From: Treponema sp. UBA6988 | GTDB lineage: Bacteria; Spirochaetota; Spirochaetia; Treponematales; Treponemataceae | NCBI GenBank assembly: GCA_002448445.1 | Contig: DJYC01000022.1 | Span: 1-25,758 of the forward strand | Direction of reading: 5' to 3' | DNA: 25,758 nt | Shown: piece after piece, positions 9,201 through 16,659 of the stretch | Layout: each line of letters starts with the position of its first letter | Numbering within the stretch: position 1 is the stretch's first letter | Position numbers and translations under genes: made by a program | Notes under the pieces: generated by a model | The model's input: only the letters and a program-made list of their open reading frames with translations | What the model was told of the DNA's origin: nothing | Database searches by the model: none

Positions 9201-11828
9201 GTCCGTAAGCAGCATTCCGCGAGCCTCGTCTCCCTTTGGAAGCTTAAGACCTACATAGCGCTCGTAGGGGCTGTATGTCATGGACTTGTATTCTGTAGAG
9301 AAAGCACCTGATGGTTCAAAAATGCGGCTTGTAAAGTTTGCGCGGAGCTTTCCTGGAAGGTTGCTTCCTGCATTCAAATTGGAAGAGAAAGAAACCTCAG
9401 AATTGTCGTCTAGGTGGCCGGACCAGATATTGTCTCTCTTTGAGTCAAGGGAATTCTCCGGGTTTGTGAATGAATATGCGCTGTAGCCGTCAAAACCTGT
9501 GCTTGCGGCAGAGAAGGTTACGCTTACGTCCGCCTTGTAGCCGGGAGTCTTTGCACCATGCAGCCATTCACCGCTAAGGGTAAATTTGTTGCCCGATGGA
9601 ACAAGGTATTTTGCCGGTGAAGAAAGCTTAACCGCAAGCCTGTTTGGAACAACAGTTTCTACCCTAAGTGCCTTTGTCCATTCCTGTGCGCCAATTTTTA
9701 CCTTTGCCTGCCACAAACCTGTAACGTCGCTCTCGGAAGTCTTAGCCTGGATAGGATAAAAACCGTTTTCGCCGTTCTTTATGGTGCTGGTCTGGGTTAC
9801 GCGGCCAAGAGGATCAGAAAGTTCAAAAATAAGCGGAATGTCGAGCGGAAGCTTCTTTTCCTTGTCCTGCAGAACAAAAGTAAGGTACTGGGTGTCTCCC
9901 GGTCTCCATACATCGCGCTCTCCGTAGATAAAGCCCTTAATTCCATCCTTGCTTACTATACCATCAGTCTGAAAATGGCTTGTGCTAAGGCTAGTTCCGT
10001 CTGCAATCTTAAGATAAGAAGACTGCCCGTTTGAACTTGCACGTATAAAATGAACGTTTGATGCGTCTGCAAATTTTGCACATCCGTTGGAATCAGTCTT
10101 TGCCTGGTTGATTACAGAACCAACGTAAGAATAGAGTGTAACCTGAATGCCGCTTGTTGGCTCTGCATTCTTTATGTCCGTCGTGGTAACGTAAAGTGTT
10201 CCGTCCGTAGTGCGCTTTGCATTTATGCCAATGTCCGAAACCATTACGTTGCGCTTGATAAGAGCCTTGCTGTTGTACCTTGGCGTGTAGTATGCAGGGT
10301 GGCAGGGGTCGTTCTTGTAGCTCCAGAAAGTTTCCCTGTCTTCGTACTTAAGGTTGTCCCAGTAGTCCCAGTAGCTGTCTTCTCCGGGAAGCCTGTCCTT
10401 TTCTATGGTATCTTCCGGCTGGGGAAGCTGGGAGAAGTCCCTGTGGTTGTCGCGGCAGATATACTTTACGTTCTTTTTCCTAAAAGAAATGCGGATCTGG
10501 AACATTCCGTCGGGATACTTCTTTACGAGGGGAGAAAGGTCAAGACCGCGGGCAATGTACTTGTTCTGCATAGAATCCTTCCATTCCCATTCAACAAAAT
10601 TCTCCCAAACCGGCTCCCCAACGCGGTAAAGCTCAGAAGTTCCGTTAAAATCGTTTTCCTGCAGGAACTGAACCATGTTGTGGTCGTAGATTGCATAAGC
10701 CTGAACAAGAAGGCCTGTAAGGTTCCTGGTTTCTACAGGAAGGGAAGTGCCCTGCGAAGTTGGCAGAATGTTGCCGTCATTCAAAAAGCGCACTTCTGGA
10801 AGATCCCAGTGTTCATCCAATTTTATGGAAGATTCCTTGCCAAGAGCCGTACCGTCTGAACTCTTCAAATTCTTTGCAATAGTAAGAACAGAGAAATTTT
10901 CAAAATCAGAATCATTAAAAATAGTAAGAACGTTGTCCCTTGCCGTAATGGAAACATTTTCCGCAGCGCTGCCAATCTTGGAAAGCTTTGTCATTGGCGT
11001 AACAAGAGAAGAAAGGTCCTGCTTTGTGTCCAGCGGGCGTGAAAAGCTTACGATAATTGAATTCTTCTTGGTGCGGTTTATGTCTACAATTCCAAACTGG
11101 GCAATTGCGGGAATGTTGTAAATCTTTTTGCCGCGAAGCCTCTTGTCTGCCTTGCCCTTAAGCCCAATGCTCTTTCCCTTCCATGAAACAGAAAGAATTT
11201 TTGCCTTGTTGCCAGCAAACACATTCTTTATAAGGAAGCGCCTTGCGGAAGAATTTTCTATTGATTCCCATTCAATGATGCACTTTTTGCCCCAAAAGCC
11301 ATTGACCTTTGCCTTAAGAATCTTCTGTACGGCTTTGAGCGGCTCCGGTGCATCCGTCGTTATAAGACCGGAAAGAGAATAGCTGTTGTCGCCCTCGTTA
11401 AGACGCAGCTCGTCAAAAGTAACTGAATAGCTTGGACTTGTTGTAATAAAGCGGTGGGCATAGTTGCCTGTAGCACCCTTGCTTGCAAAAAGCTTAGAAC
11501 AGTCTGCCGTTAGAACAAGCTTCTTGTTCCCCTTAAAAGTCTTATCCGGCACAAAAGTAAAAGTCCGCGAGTCGGTCGATTTCCATTCGCCCTGAACCTT
11601 GGGGCTTATGCTAAGCGCTTCTTCCGCCTTGCATTCAATTTCCTGGGTAAAACTGATTAGAATGGGGGAAACCCTTTCAATGCACTCAGGAGAAATTGCT
11701 TCTATAAATTTATCGTTTTCCTTGTTGTACGAAAGCTCCTTCTGTGAGCATGAAAAAACAGAAAACAAACTTGCAAATGCGGCAATAAAAACCGCGGCCG
11801 AAGATAAAATACCCTTTTTATTTCTCAT
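6282..11828 (-). CDS. bacterial alpha-2-macroglobulin, thioester-type lipoprotein (YfhM-like)
   Basis: 1848 residues. A lipoprotein signal ends in VFS-C27, so the mature protein should be lipid-anchored and periplasmic. The body is a chain of beta-rich macroglobulin domains. The bait-region-and-after part contains YTLAVVDEGLLGLT, typical of the family. The thioester motif G-C-I-E-Q is intact (Cys1408, Gln1411), within an alpha-toroid region that includes GGMGYWPG. Such proteins trap attacking proteases by cleavage of the bait and covalent capture through the thioester. Length is somewhat above the E. coli homologue, with extra N-terminal domains. It lies directly upstream of pbpC in one operon. 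ATG 11828 is set by a promoter whose -10 ends 6 nt before it; no Shine-Dalgarno site is present. Confidence 0.93.
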   Translation of the reverse strand: MRNKKGILSSAAVFIAAFASLFSVFSCSQKELSYNKENDKFIEAISPECIERVSPILISFTQEIECKAEEALSISPKVQGEWKSTDSRTFTFVPDKTFKGNKKLVLTADCSKLFASKGATGNYAHRFITTSPSYSVTFDELRLNEGDNSYSLSGLITTDAPEPLKAVQKILKAKVNGFWGKKCIIEWESIENSSARRFLIKNVFAGNKAKILSVSWKGKSIGLKGKADKRLRGKKIYNIPAIAQFGIVDINRTKKNSIIVSFSRPLDTKQDLSSLVTPMTKLSKIGSAAENVSITARDNVLTIFNDSDFENFSVLTIAKNLKSSDGTALGKESSIKLDEHWDLPEVRFLNDGNILPTSQGTSLPVETRNLTGLLVQAYAIYDHNMVQFLQENDFNGTSELYRVGEPVWENFVEWEWKDSMQNKYIARGLDLSPLVKKYPDGMFQIRISFRKKNVKYICRDNHRDFSQLPQPEDTIEKDRLPGEDSYWDYWDNLKYEDRETFWSYKNDPCHPAYYTPRYNSKALIKRNVMVSDIGINAKRTTDGTLYVTTTDIKNAEPTSGIQVTLYSYVGSVINQAKTDSNGCAKFADASNVHFIRASSNGQSSYLKIADGTSLSTSHFQTDGIVSKDGIKGFIYGERDVWRPGDTQYLTFVLQDKEKKLPLDIPLIFELSDPLGRVTQTSTIKNGENGFYPIQAKTSESDVTGLWQAKVKIGAQEWTKALRVETVVPNRLAVKLSSPAKYLVPSGNKFTLSGEWLHGAKTPGYKADVSVTFSAASTGFDGYSAYSFTNPENSLDSKRDNIWSGHLDDNSEVSFSSNLNAGSNLPGKLRANFTSRIFEPSGAFSTEYKSMTYSPYERYVGLKLPKGDEARGMLLTDTDHTADVVLLTPDGKPVESASLDWAIYKLEWKWWWEKDALSSATYVSDNYHEKIASGSTDVTKGRASFKFQVKYPDWGRYIVVVKDGNSGHSAAKIVYIDWPGWAGRAQEGSSGSAAMVTLVCDKQKYKTGETASISFATGADEHALVTIERNGKILSQSWLKTKEGTTVYKLPLTRDMAPNVYVHVTLLQKHLQTANSLPVRLYGIVPVMVEDPSSILEPQITVPEKYEPGKEAVVSVSEKNGKPMTYTLAVVDEGLLGLTNYHAPDIRSEFYKKEASQLLSWDIYSYIMNAYSGKLETLLAIGGGEDDEGNGKKDTGRFTPVVKYFGPFTLKAGEKKATKFTMPEYIGSVRAVVVAGYDGAYGTAEKKVPVKSDLMIQPVLPRTIGAGETLEIPVTVFNGMSSSRNVTVNAAAQGLSFDTSSKSVTVPAGENKTVSFRASVKNPGTAEFVFNASASNISAQSKVNVKVLSRGIPVTYKKYFEVGGGKTETVTVPSPSQKGTASLQVELSLLPALNLSERLSYLTEYPHGCIEQITSGGFPQLYLPSFIKLSDAQTDKVKANVESVIERYPQYQTASGGMGYWPGNTSPSMWGSCYALHFLCEAKKAGYKVPDSIYSPLLSWLEENEDRDGYGDEKDNEAYRLFVLSLANHANLGAMNRLADSSMNQGTRLLLAAAYAQSGRENVAKDLIKKFTMQDVFFRLTGGSFSSSIREQAIYLFTLNLIKDNRTASHAAKTVAENLSSDRWLSTQETAWSLLSLLPYYTGQESGKAEYKITANNKQTSGSMTKQTVIETLAASDDSSQTAEIKNTGRKTLYGVLTAKGTSVPGTETAKNDGLSLIVSYVDSNGSTVYPGSLKHGDDFKINVRVTNTSGKTVENIALTVPLPTAWEINNDRIGGGESSSSTSFSYQDFKDEAVYTYFNLSSGSRIDLTFYATVAYDGSFYIPAVHAEAMYDDSIGAIIPGIYVEQKK

Positions 11829-11834
11829 ACCATA

Positions 11835-11864
11835 ATTTTAGTGTAAGAGGGTATACATAGTCAA
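11835..11864 (-). promoter_or_regulatory. promoter of the macroglobulin-pbpC operon, leaderless arrangement
   Basis: Reading the minus strand: -35 TTGACT (11864-11859), spacer 18 bp, -10 TAAAAT (11840-11835), then 6 nt (TATGGT) and ATG 11828. Transcription is expected to begin at the start codon itself. The dispersed repeat copy B begins about 40 bp further upstream. Confidence 0.65.
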
Positions 11865-11904
11865 TAATTAGAAAACTTTAAGCAATTTTGGGTAAAGATG
11901 TTCT

Positions 11905-12165
11905 GGACGGTAGCCTTGAGGACGGTAGTCTTGAGGACGGTAGTCCTAATTGCTCTACCATTTTACTCTTTGGCTAATTCGACAGTCCATGCCTTTGCGC
12001 CACCGCCCTTCCGCCCTTCGCCTATTCGGCTCATACCGCTTGCGCGGTACTAAAGGGGCTCCACGGCGGCGTATGACCCAAAAAAATCCCTCCTGGATTT
12101 TTTTGGGTATCGCAGAATTGCCAAGCAATTCTGCGTGCTGCTAAGCCGCGCATCCATGCGCTCTT
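11905..12165 (+). repeat. dispersed mosaic hairpin repeat, copy B, with a triplicated end
   Basis: This is the same family as copy A. The GGACGGTAG end motif occurs three times in a 15-bp period (11905, 11920, 11935). Then come GCTCTACCATTT and TTGGCTAAT (shared with copy C), a variable hairpin (CCGC/GCGG), CGGCGGCGTATGACC, and the same three hairpins as copy A: 12076-12108 (ACCCAAAAAAATCC with GGATTTTTTTGGGT), 12111-12135 (CGCAGAATTGC with GCAATTCTGCG around CAA) and 12148-12161 (GCGCA with TGCGC). Compared with copy A, hairpin 2 differs on both arms yet stays fully paired over 11 bp. Confidence 0.8.
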
Positions 12166-12182
12166 TACGAATAGCAAGAAAG

Positions 12183-12362
12183 ATAAGTGTAGCCCATATA
12201 TCAAGCGATACATCTGTAACACCACCAACAGTCACATATTCTTTGACAGCTGCCCAAGGGTATTATATTGTTCGTCAAAATAATGGATACGAGGCTTGTC
12301 CTTTGCCATCTGAAATGATTGGTTCTGAAATAGATCCTGTTACAAATTGTTGGGTAAGGTAA
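12183..12362 (+). pseudogene. possible 3' remnant of an unrecognised protein gene
   Basis: Immediately after repeat copy B the plus strand has an open frame ending TAA 12360-12362. It reads like real protein: PPTVTYSLTAAQGYYIVRQ followed by NNGYEACPLPSEMIGSEID and a short tail ending C-W-V-R. The frame runs back into the repeat without a start codon, promoter or Shine-Dalgarno site of its own, so it looks like the tail of a gene whose front was lost where the repeat now sits. Its base composition is more AT-rich than the flanking genes. I do not recognise the family. It may also be a chance open frame. Bases 12363-12409 hold nothing I can name. Confidence 0.3.
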
Positions 12363-12409
12363 AGTTTCGGTATGACGGCATGAAGGCAACAGAAAAAGAA
12401 TAGTTTCCG

Positions 12410-15397
12410 CTACCAGCTAAAGCCTACATCTGGAACTGGATTGCCACTACTTGTTGTCCATGTTTTGTAAATAGAGCTTGTGTTATTGCTGTTTACCCAT
12501 GAATTCATATCTGAAACGGATGGAACTCCGGTTGTAGAATTGGATTCGCTGTCTGATTTTCCATAGACACCAACTGATGAAGTTCCTGATTTGTAATAGT
12601 TATGGGTTGTTGTACATGAGCCGCTTCCGCCTGTATCAATTTTTCCAACGACACCACCGCTTGATCCGCTGCTTGCCGAAACGGAGCCTGCATTGTAGCA
12701 GTTGAATACATATGCATCATAACTTAAAGTACCGCTTATATCGCAATTTCCTGCGATTCCGCCTACTTTATTACGACCAGATACAGAGCCTAAATTGGTA
12801 CAATTTATAGTTCCTTTTCCAGATCCGCTTGAGGAGTGTGTATTACCGGTAATGCCTCCGACTTCAGATGCGCTACCGCCTTGGACGTTTCCAGAATTTA
12901 TGCAGTTTCTTACAATGCCGAAGGCTGAACCCACAATTCCACCAATAAGAACATAATTGCTTCCAGTGTAAGTTACAGTTCCCTTGTTTACGCAAGAGTC
13001 AATTATAGATCCAGAAACATTTTCTCTTCCGGCAATTCCGCCAAGGTAGCCATATGAGCTTGTGATAGCTCCTTCGTTTACACAGTTTCTTATTGTAGGA
13101 CTGTCTCCGTTCCCCATCAGTCCTACAATTCCTCCAGCAGTATCCGTTGCTGTTACGGCAACCCTGTTTGTGCATCCCACGATAAGTCCGTTGATAAGGC
13201 TTTTAGTTATTCCTGCACTGGTTGCAGTTCCTTCTACGGTAAGGTCTTTTACCGTTCCGTTTACGTCAACAAACAAAGCAACCTGTCCGTTCAGTCCTGA
13301 AATTGTCTTGTTGTTCCCGTCAAAAGTTCCCTTAAAAATCTTTATTGCGGCAAAGTCTGAGTTAAGGGTAACATCGTTTTCTAGTCTAATCGTTTTGCCG
13401 GAAAAATCTTTGCCGCCTGAATCGGCTAGGACGGATATTACATCCATTCCGTCTGCACTTATAACAGAAATTGTTGTAACGGAGTTGTAATTTTCTTCTG
13501 TAAGGTTTTCTGCATCAAAGATGTTTATAAGTTTTCCATTGTCAGAAATGTACCAGTCTTTTGGTATTCCGCTTACAATTTGTTGAGTTACTGCAAATTT
13601 CGAGTATTCATCATCTATAGTTGTTGAAGGACTTGTAGTGGCGGCAATTGAAATACCAAAAGTTGCCGTTGAATAGGTTGATGGCGTGATTGTGGCAACA
13701 ATGCCGTCCGTGCATTCTGAGGGCGGGGTAAGCCGGCCGGTTATGGTAATTATTTGTGAATACAGATACACGTCGTTCTTTTTGTTTGAACCAACAGGAA
13801 TGTATGCGCTTCCGCCCATTTTGAACGTGCCTAATGCGTATACACCGCCACCATTTACGCTTGTTTCATTTGAAGAAATCTTGGCTGTTCCTTTTATGTC
13901 TGCAACTGCACCGCTACCTATATATAGCCCACCGCCGTCTTTTGCGCTGTTGTTAAAGGCGATGGAGCCTCCCGTCATTGTGAATGTGCATGGATTTACA
14001 CCCTGTTTTTCGCAGTATATTCCGCCGCCAAGCCCTATAGCCGCGTTGCTTGTATCAGTTCTTGTTGCCTTGTTTGCATAAGCAGCGCTTGTGCCGCCTA
14101 TGGTTCCTCCCTCCATTATGACGGTTCCCAGATTAAAAATGCCGCCTCCGACACTGTTGCTTGCAGTATTGGAACAGATGACGGTGTCGTCCTTTATGGT
14201 GAATGTAGCACCTCCTGCAACACGAACGCCACCGCCTTCTGTAGAATTTCCGTTTTTTAGCGTAATATTCTGGACCGTCACGCTTGCCCCGGATGCAATG
14301 TTTAGAACGCGGCCCTTGTTGTTTGCGTCTATTGTAGCTCCGCTTCCTTCGCCGATGATTGCAAGGTGGCCGATTGAGCTGCTTACGTCTATAAAGCTTC
14401 CTCCGGCAATACTTGACGTGGGGACTGTGGGTGTTCCATTAACGTGAAGCTCCCAGGGGGAAGTTCCGCTTATTTCGCTTTGCCTTATGTTTTTGCCTGC
14501 AACTTCATTAAGGCGGGCCATGGCTTTTTCTATTGTGCCAAAGGGGAGTTCTGATGTTCCTGTAGCACCGCTGTCGCTTGCGCCCTGCTTTACGTAGATT
14601 TTCCTGTAGACAAAGCATTCCACGCATGCCGCCGTTACGCTAAAGCCGGATTCAAGGTGGGGTGCGGTTCCGCTTGTCCAGCTGTTTGTGGTTAGGCCTG
14701 GTAAGACCGCTATGTATTCCGTGCATTCATACAGGGGAATTGAATTTACTGCGCTTTCAGATGATGCATAGAAGGAGATGGTTATGGGGTAGCTTCCTGT
14801 CGGCTTGTTATCTGCTGATATAGTGGCTGAACCCGTATCGCTGCTTCCGGAGCCAAGGCTGCTTTCCCACTTGCAGTAGCCGATTCCGCTGCCGCTAGTC
14901 CAGCTTATGGAAAGGCTCACGTTTCCGCTTCCGCTTGCCGTCTCCATGCTTATCGGAACCGTTGTGCTTGGAACTGAGGCTGATAGGGTTGCGGTCTTTG
15001 GTTGGCTCTGAAAGACTGTGGTTCCGTCTGCCGTTTTTGCGCATGCGGTGATTGTCCATGTGCCTGCCGCCAGGCTTTCGTTGAATGAGTAGTAGAGGCC
15101 GCTTACGTCTGCTTCAACTTCTGTGCCGCCTGATCTTGCCGTTACAGTGTAGGTTAGGCCACTTGTTCCGGGCACTGCGTTGCGTGAGTCTGGGCTTGTC
15201 TGGTCAGGACTTAGTTGGGACGGAAGGGCGCTTGCGCTAGGCATGCTGAATGTACCGCTTAGGGAGAATTTTTGAGGGCCGCTGCCGGAAGGGGCATCAG
15301 GAACGGACGGAGATACAATGCCTGAGCATGATGATATGTTTAGCAATAAAAGCAGTGTGGCCGTAAAGTAAAGGAATGCATGGAATTTGTTCTTCAT
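12410..15397 (-). CDS. surface lipoprotein with beta-helix (Pmp-like) and GLUG repeats
   Basis: 995 residues. The lipoprotein signal ends NISS-C24. Residues 25-260 are Ser/Thr/Gly-rich with Ig-like beta character. At about 264 comes RKIYVKQGASDSG then PFGTIEKA, the usual opening of right-handed parallel beta-helix proteins. About 370-540 holds repeated GGG[IV] and MxGG[ST]I units that recall polymorphic outer-membrane proteins. About 750-935 holds five GLUG-type repeats (G-G-I-[VA]-G, then N-C-x-N-x-G-x-[VI]). Such proteins are typically exposed and vary between strains; binding or adhesion is an inference. ATG 15397 has AAGGAG (15410-15405) 7 nt upstream and a normal leader of about 30 nt. 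The gene lies 72 nt downstream of the HipA-like gene on the same strand. Confidence 0.8.
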   Translation of the reverse strand: MKNKFHAFLYFTATLLLLLNISSCSGIVSPSVPDAPSGSGPQKFSLSGTFSMPSASALPSQLSPDQTSPDSRNAVPGTSGLTYTVTARSGGTEVEADVSGLYYSFNESLAAGTWTITACAKTADGTTVFQSQPKTATLSASVPSTTVPISMETASGSGNVSLSISWTSGSGIGYCKWESSLGSGSSDTGSATISADNKPTGSYPITISFYASSESAVNSIPLYECTEYIAVLPGLTTNSWTSGTAPHLESGFSVTAACVECFVYRKIYVKQGASDSGATGTSELPFGTIEKAMARLNEVAGKNIRQSEISGTSPWELHVNGTPTVPTSSIAGGSFIDVSSSIGHLAIIGEGSGATIDANNKGRVLNIASGASVTVQNITLKNGNSTEGGGVRVAGGATFTIKDDTVICSNTASNSVGGGIFNLGTVIMEGGTIGGTSAAYANKATRTDTSNAAIGLGGGIYCEKQGVNPCTFTMTGGSIAFNNSAKDGGGLYIGSGAVADIKGTAKISSNETSVNGGGVYALGTFKMGGSAYIPVGSNKKNDVYLYSQIITITGRLTPPSECTDGIVATITPSTYSTATFGISIAATTSPSTTIDDEYSKFAVTQQIVSGIPKDWYISDNGKLINIFDAENLTEENYNSVTTISVISADGMDVISVLADSGGKDFSGKTIRLENDVTLNSDFAAIKIFKGTFDGNNKTISGLNGQVALFVDVNGTVKDLTVEGTATSAGITKSLINGLIVGCTNRVAVTATDTAGGIVGLMGNGDSPTIRNCVNEGAITSSYGYLGGIAGRENVSGSIIDSCVNKGTVTYTGSNYVLIGGIVGSAFGIVRNCINSGNVQGGSASEVGGITGNTHSSSGSGKGTINCTNLGSVSGRNKVGGIAGNCDISGTLSYDAYVFNCYNAGSVSASSGSSGGVVGKIDTGGSGSCTTTHNYYKSGTSSVGVYGKSDSESNSTTGVPSVSDMNSWVNSNNTSSIYKTWTTSSGNPVPDVGFSW

Positions 15398-15437
15398 GGC
15401 AAAACTCCTTTTTGTGGTGGCTCTAACTCTCTTCTAT

Positions 15438-15466
15438 ATTTTACGGTATATTAAGGAAGAATTCAA
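15438..15466 (-). promoter_or_regulatory. promoter of the GLUG lipoprotein gene, conventional leader
   Basis: Minus strand: -35 TTGAAT (15466-15461), 17-bp spacer, -10 TAAAAT (15443-15438). The predicted start is near 15431, leaving a leader of about 33 nt that carries an AAGGAG ribosome binding site (15410-15405). It is the one readable promoter in the window with a clear leader, and so a useful contrast with the leaderless ones. Confidence 0.6.
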
Positions 15467-15469
15467 TAG

Positions 15470-16603
15470 CTAAAATGCCCAGGTGGCGGGAAGGCCTAGA
15501 ATGCGGTCGCACTGGACGTTTTTTATCATGTTCATCTGGGAAAGCCTGTGCTCGGTGAATTTTTGGTCGCAGGGAACTTTAAGCTGCGTTTCGCGGATTT
15601 CTTCGACGCATTTTTTTATTTGGGGCGTGAGTATGGCTTTTGCAGGTGCCACGTAGTCGCTTCCGATTACGGGCCCCCTCCGTGAAAGGTATTGGTCAAA
15701 GTCAAGTTCCGGTCCTCCAAAGTCAAAGCCTTCTTCTGCAAAGGGAACAAAGGCCATGTTAAAGTCAAAGCAGGGGTTTAGGACCGTGCGCTCAAAGGTG
15801 TCGTTGTTGACCATAAAGCCAAAGTTGCCAAAGTGGCGGTCGCAGTTTAGCGTTATGCAGTCTGCTACCACCATTCTGCGGAAGTCGTCCTCGCAGCCAA
15901 AGTCACGGTAGATTTCCAGTAGCTTTGGAAGAGTAAGCTTGTCCTTGTAGAACATGGAGATTGGACGGTAGCCAAATTCCTGGGAAGTGAAAATCTTGCA
16001 GTCGGAAACAATGTGTCCATCATATTTTCTTAGGCTGTACTTTACGGATTTGCAAAGCTTTTCAAAGACCTGGCTTGCAAGAACTTCGCCGTAGGGTTCA
16101 AGTCCTGTGTTCCTTGCACCCTCACTTCCGGTTTTTATAAGGTGTATGCCGTCTTTCTCGTTTAGCCAGCACTTGTCGTAGGCTCCGTCGGTTGTAAGTT
16201 CTGGTGACGTGGTTGACATTTGGATTCCGAAAAGTCCGTTGCCGTCAAAGGAAAGCTTTGACACGACTTCGTCAAAATTGTTTTCGTAGAGGTTGACGTC
16301 TTTCCAAGTGACGCTTTCCCTGTCGCTCTTTACCCAAAGGGTGTCCGTTAGGGAAAGGCAGTGGGTAAGGGCTATAAAGCCGCTCTTTGTCTTTCCCCCG
16401 CACATTTCAAGGATTTTTTCCACGTGAGCCCTGTGCTTTGCCGAGCTTCTGTTTGCCGTCCAGGAATCAATGTCTTGGCACCAAAATGGAAGGGGCTGGT
16501 GTTCCCTTGTGATTTTGCAAATTTCAAGTTCGCCTTGGCCTTCTATTATGAAGTCGCACAGGGGAGTTTCTTTGTTTATGAGCGTGTAGGTTAATCCGTC
16601 CAT
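15470..16603 (-). CDS. solo HipA-like serine/threonine kinase
   Basis: 377 residues. The C-terminal half has the HipA-type kinase core: a nucleotide-binding LIKTGS (155-160, Lys157), the catalytic loop N-C-D255-R-H-F-G-N260 and a metal-binding segment C-F-D280-F-N. The N-terminal 110 residues (TYTLINKETPLCDF and SLTDTLWVKSDRESVTWKDV) resemble the front part of a widespread group of HipA-like proteins that occur without a HipB partner; Helicobacter CtkA is a characterised solo HipA-like kinase. The target is unknown. No small helix-turn-helix antitoxin frame lies on either side: upstream is repeat copy C, downstream the GLUG lipoprotein. A promoter with its -10 ending 6 nt before ATG 16603 sets the start. 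Kinase family is fairly sure; toxin role is not. Confidence 0.75.
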   Translation of the reverse strand: MDGLTYTLINKETPLCDFIIEGQGELEICKITREHQPLPFWCQDIDSWTANRSSAKHRAHVEKILEMCGGKTKSGFIALTHCLSLTDTLWVKSDRESVTWKDVNLYENNFDEVVSKLSFDGNGLFGIQMSTTSPELTTDGAYDKCWLNEKDGIHLIKTGSEGARNTGLEPYGEVLASQVFEKLCKSVKYSLRKYDGHIVSDCKIFTSQEFGYRPISMFYKDKLTLPKLLEIYRDFGCEDDFRRMVVADCITLNCDRHFGNFGFMVNNDTFERTVLNPCFDFNMAFVPFAEEGFDFGGPELDFDQYLSRRGPVIGSDYVAPAKAILTPQIKKCVEEIRETQLKVPCDQKFTEHRLSQMNMIKNVQCDRILGLPATWAF

Positions 16604-16609
16604 GCTTTT

Positions 16610-16638
16610 ATTCTAGCGGATAGAAATGCTTTTGGCAA
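16610..16638 (-). promoter_or_regulatory. promoter of the HipA-like kinase gene, leaderless arrangement
   Basis: Minus strand: -35 TTGCCA (16638-16633), 17-bp spacer, -10 TAGAAT (16615-16610), 6 nt, then ATG 16603. No Shine-Dalgarno site fits between -10 and ATG. Confidence 0.65.
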
Positions 16639-16659
16639 GAAAGAGTTTTGTGTAGCGGA

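Noticed and set aside
11905..11949. CRISPR array from the GGACGGTAG repeats
   Set aside because: Units are 9 bp with near-identical 6-bp linkers, not 25-40 bp repeats with unique spacers; this is a short tandem repeat.
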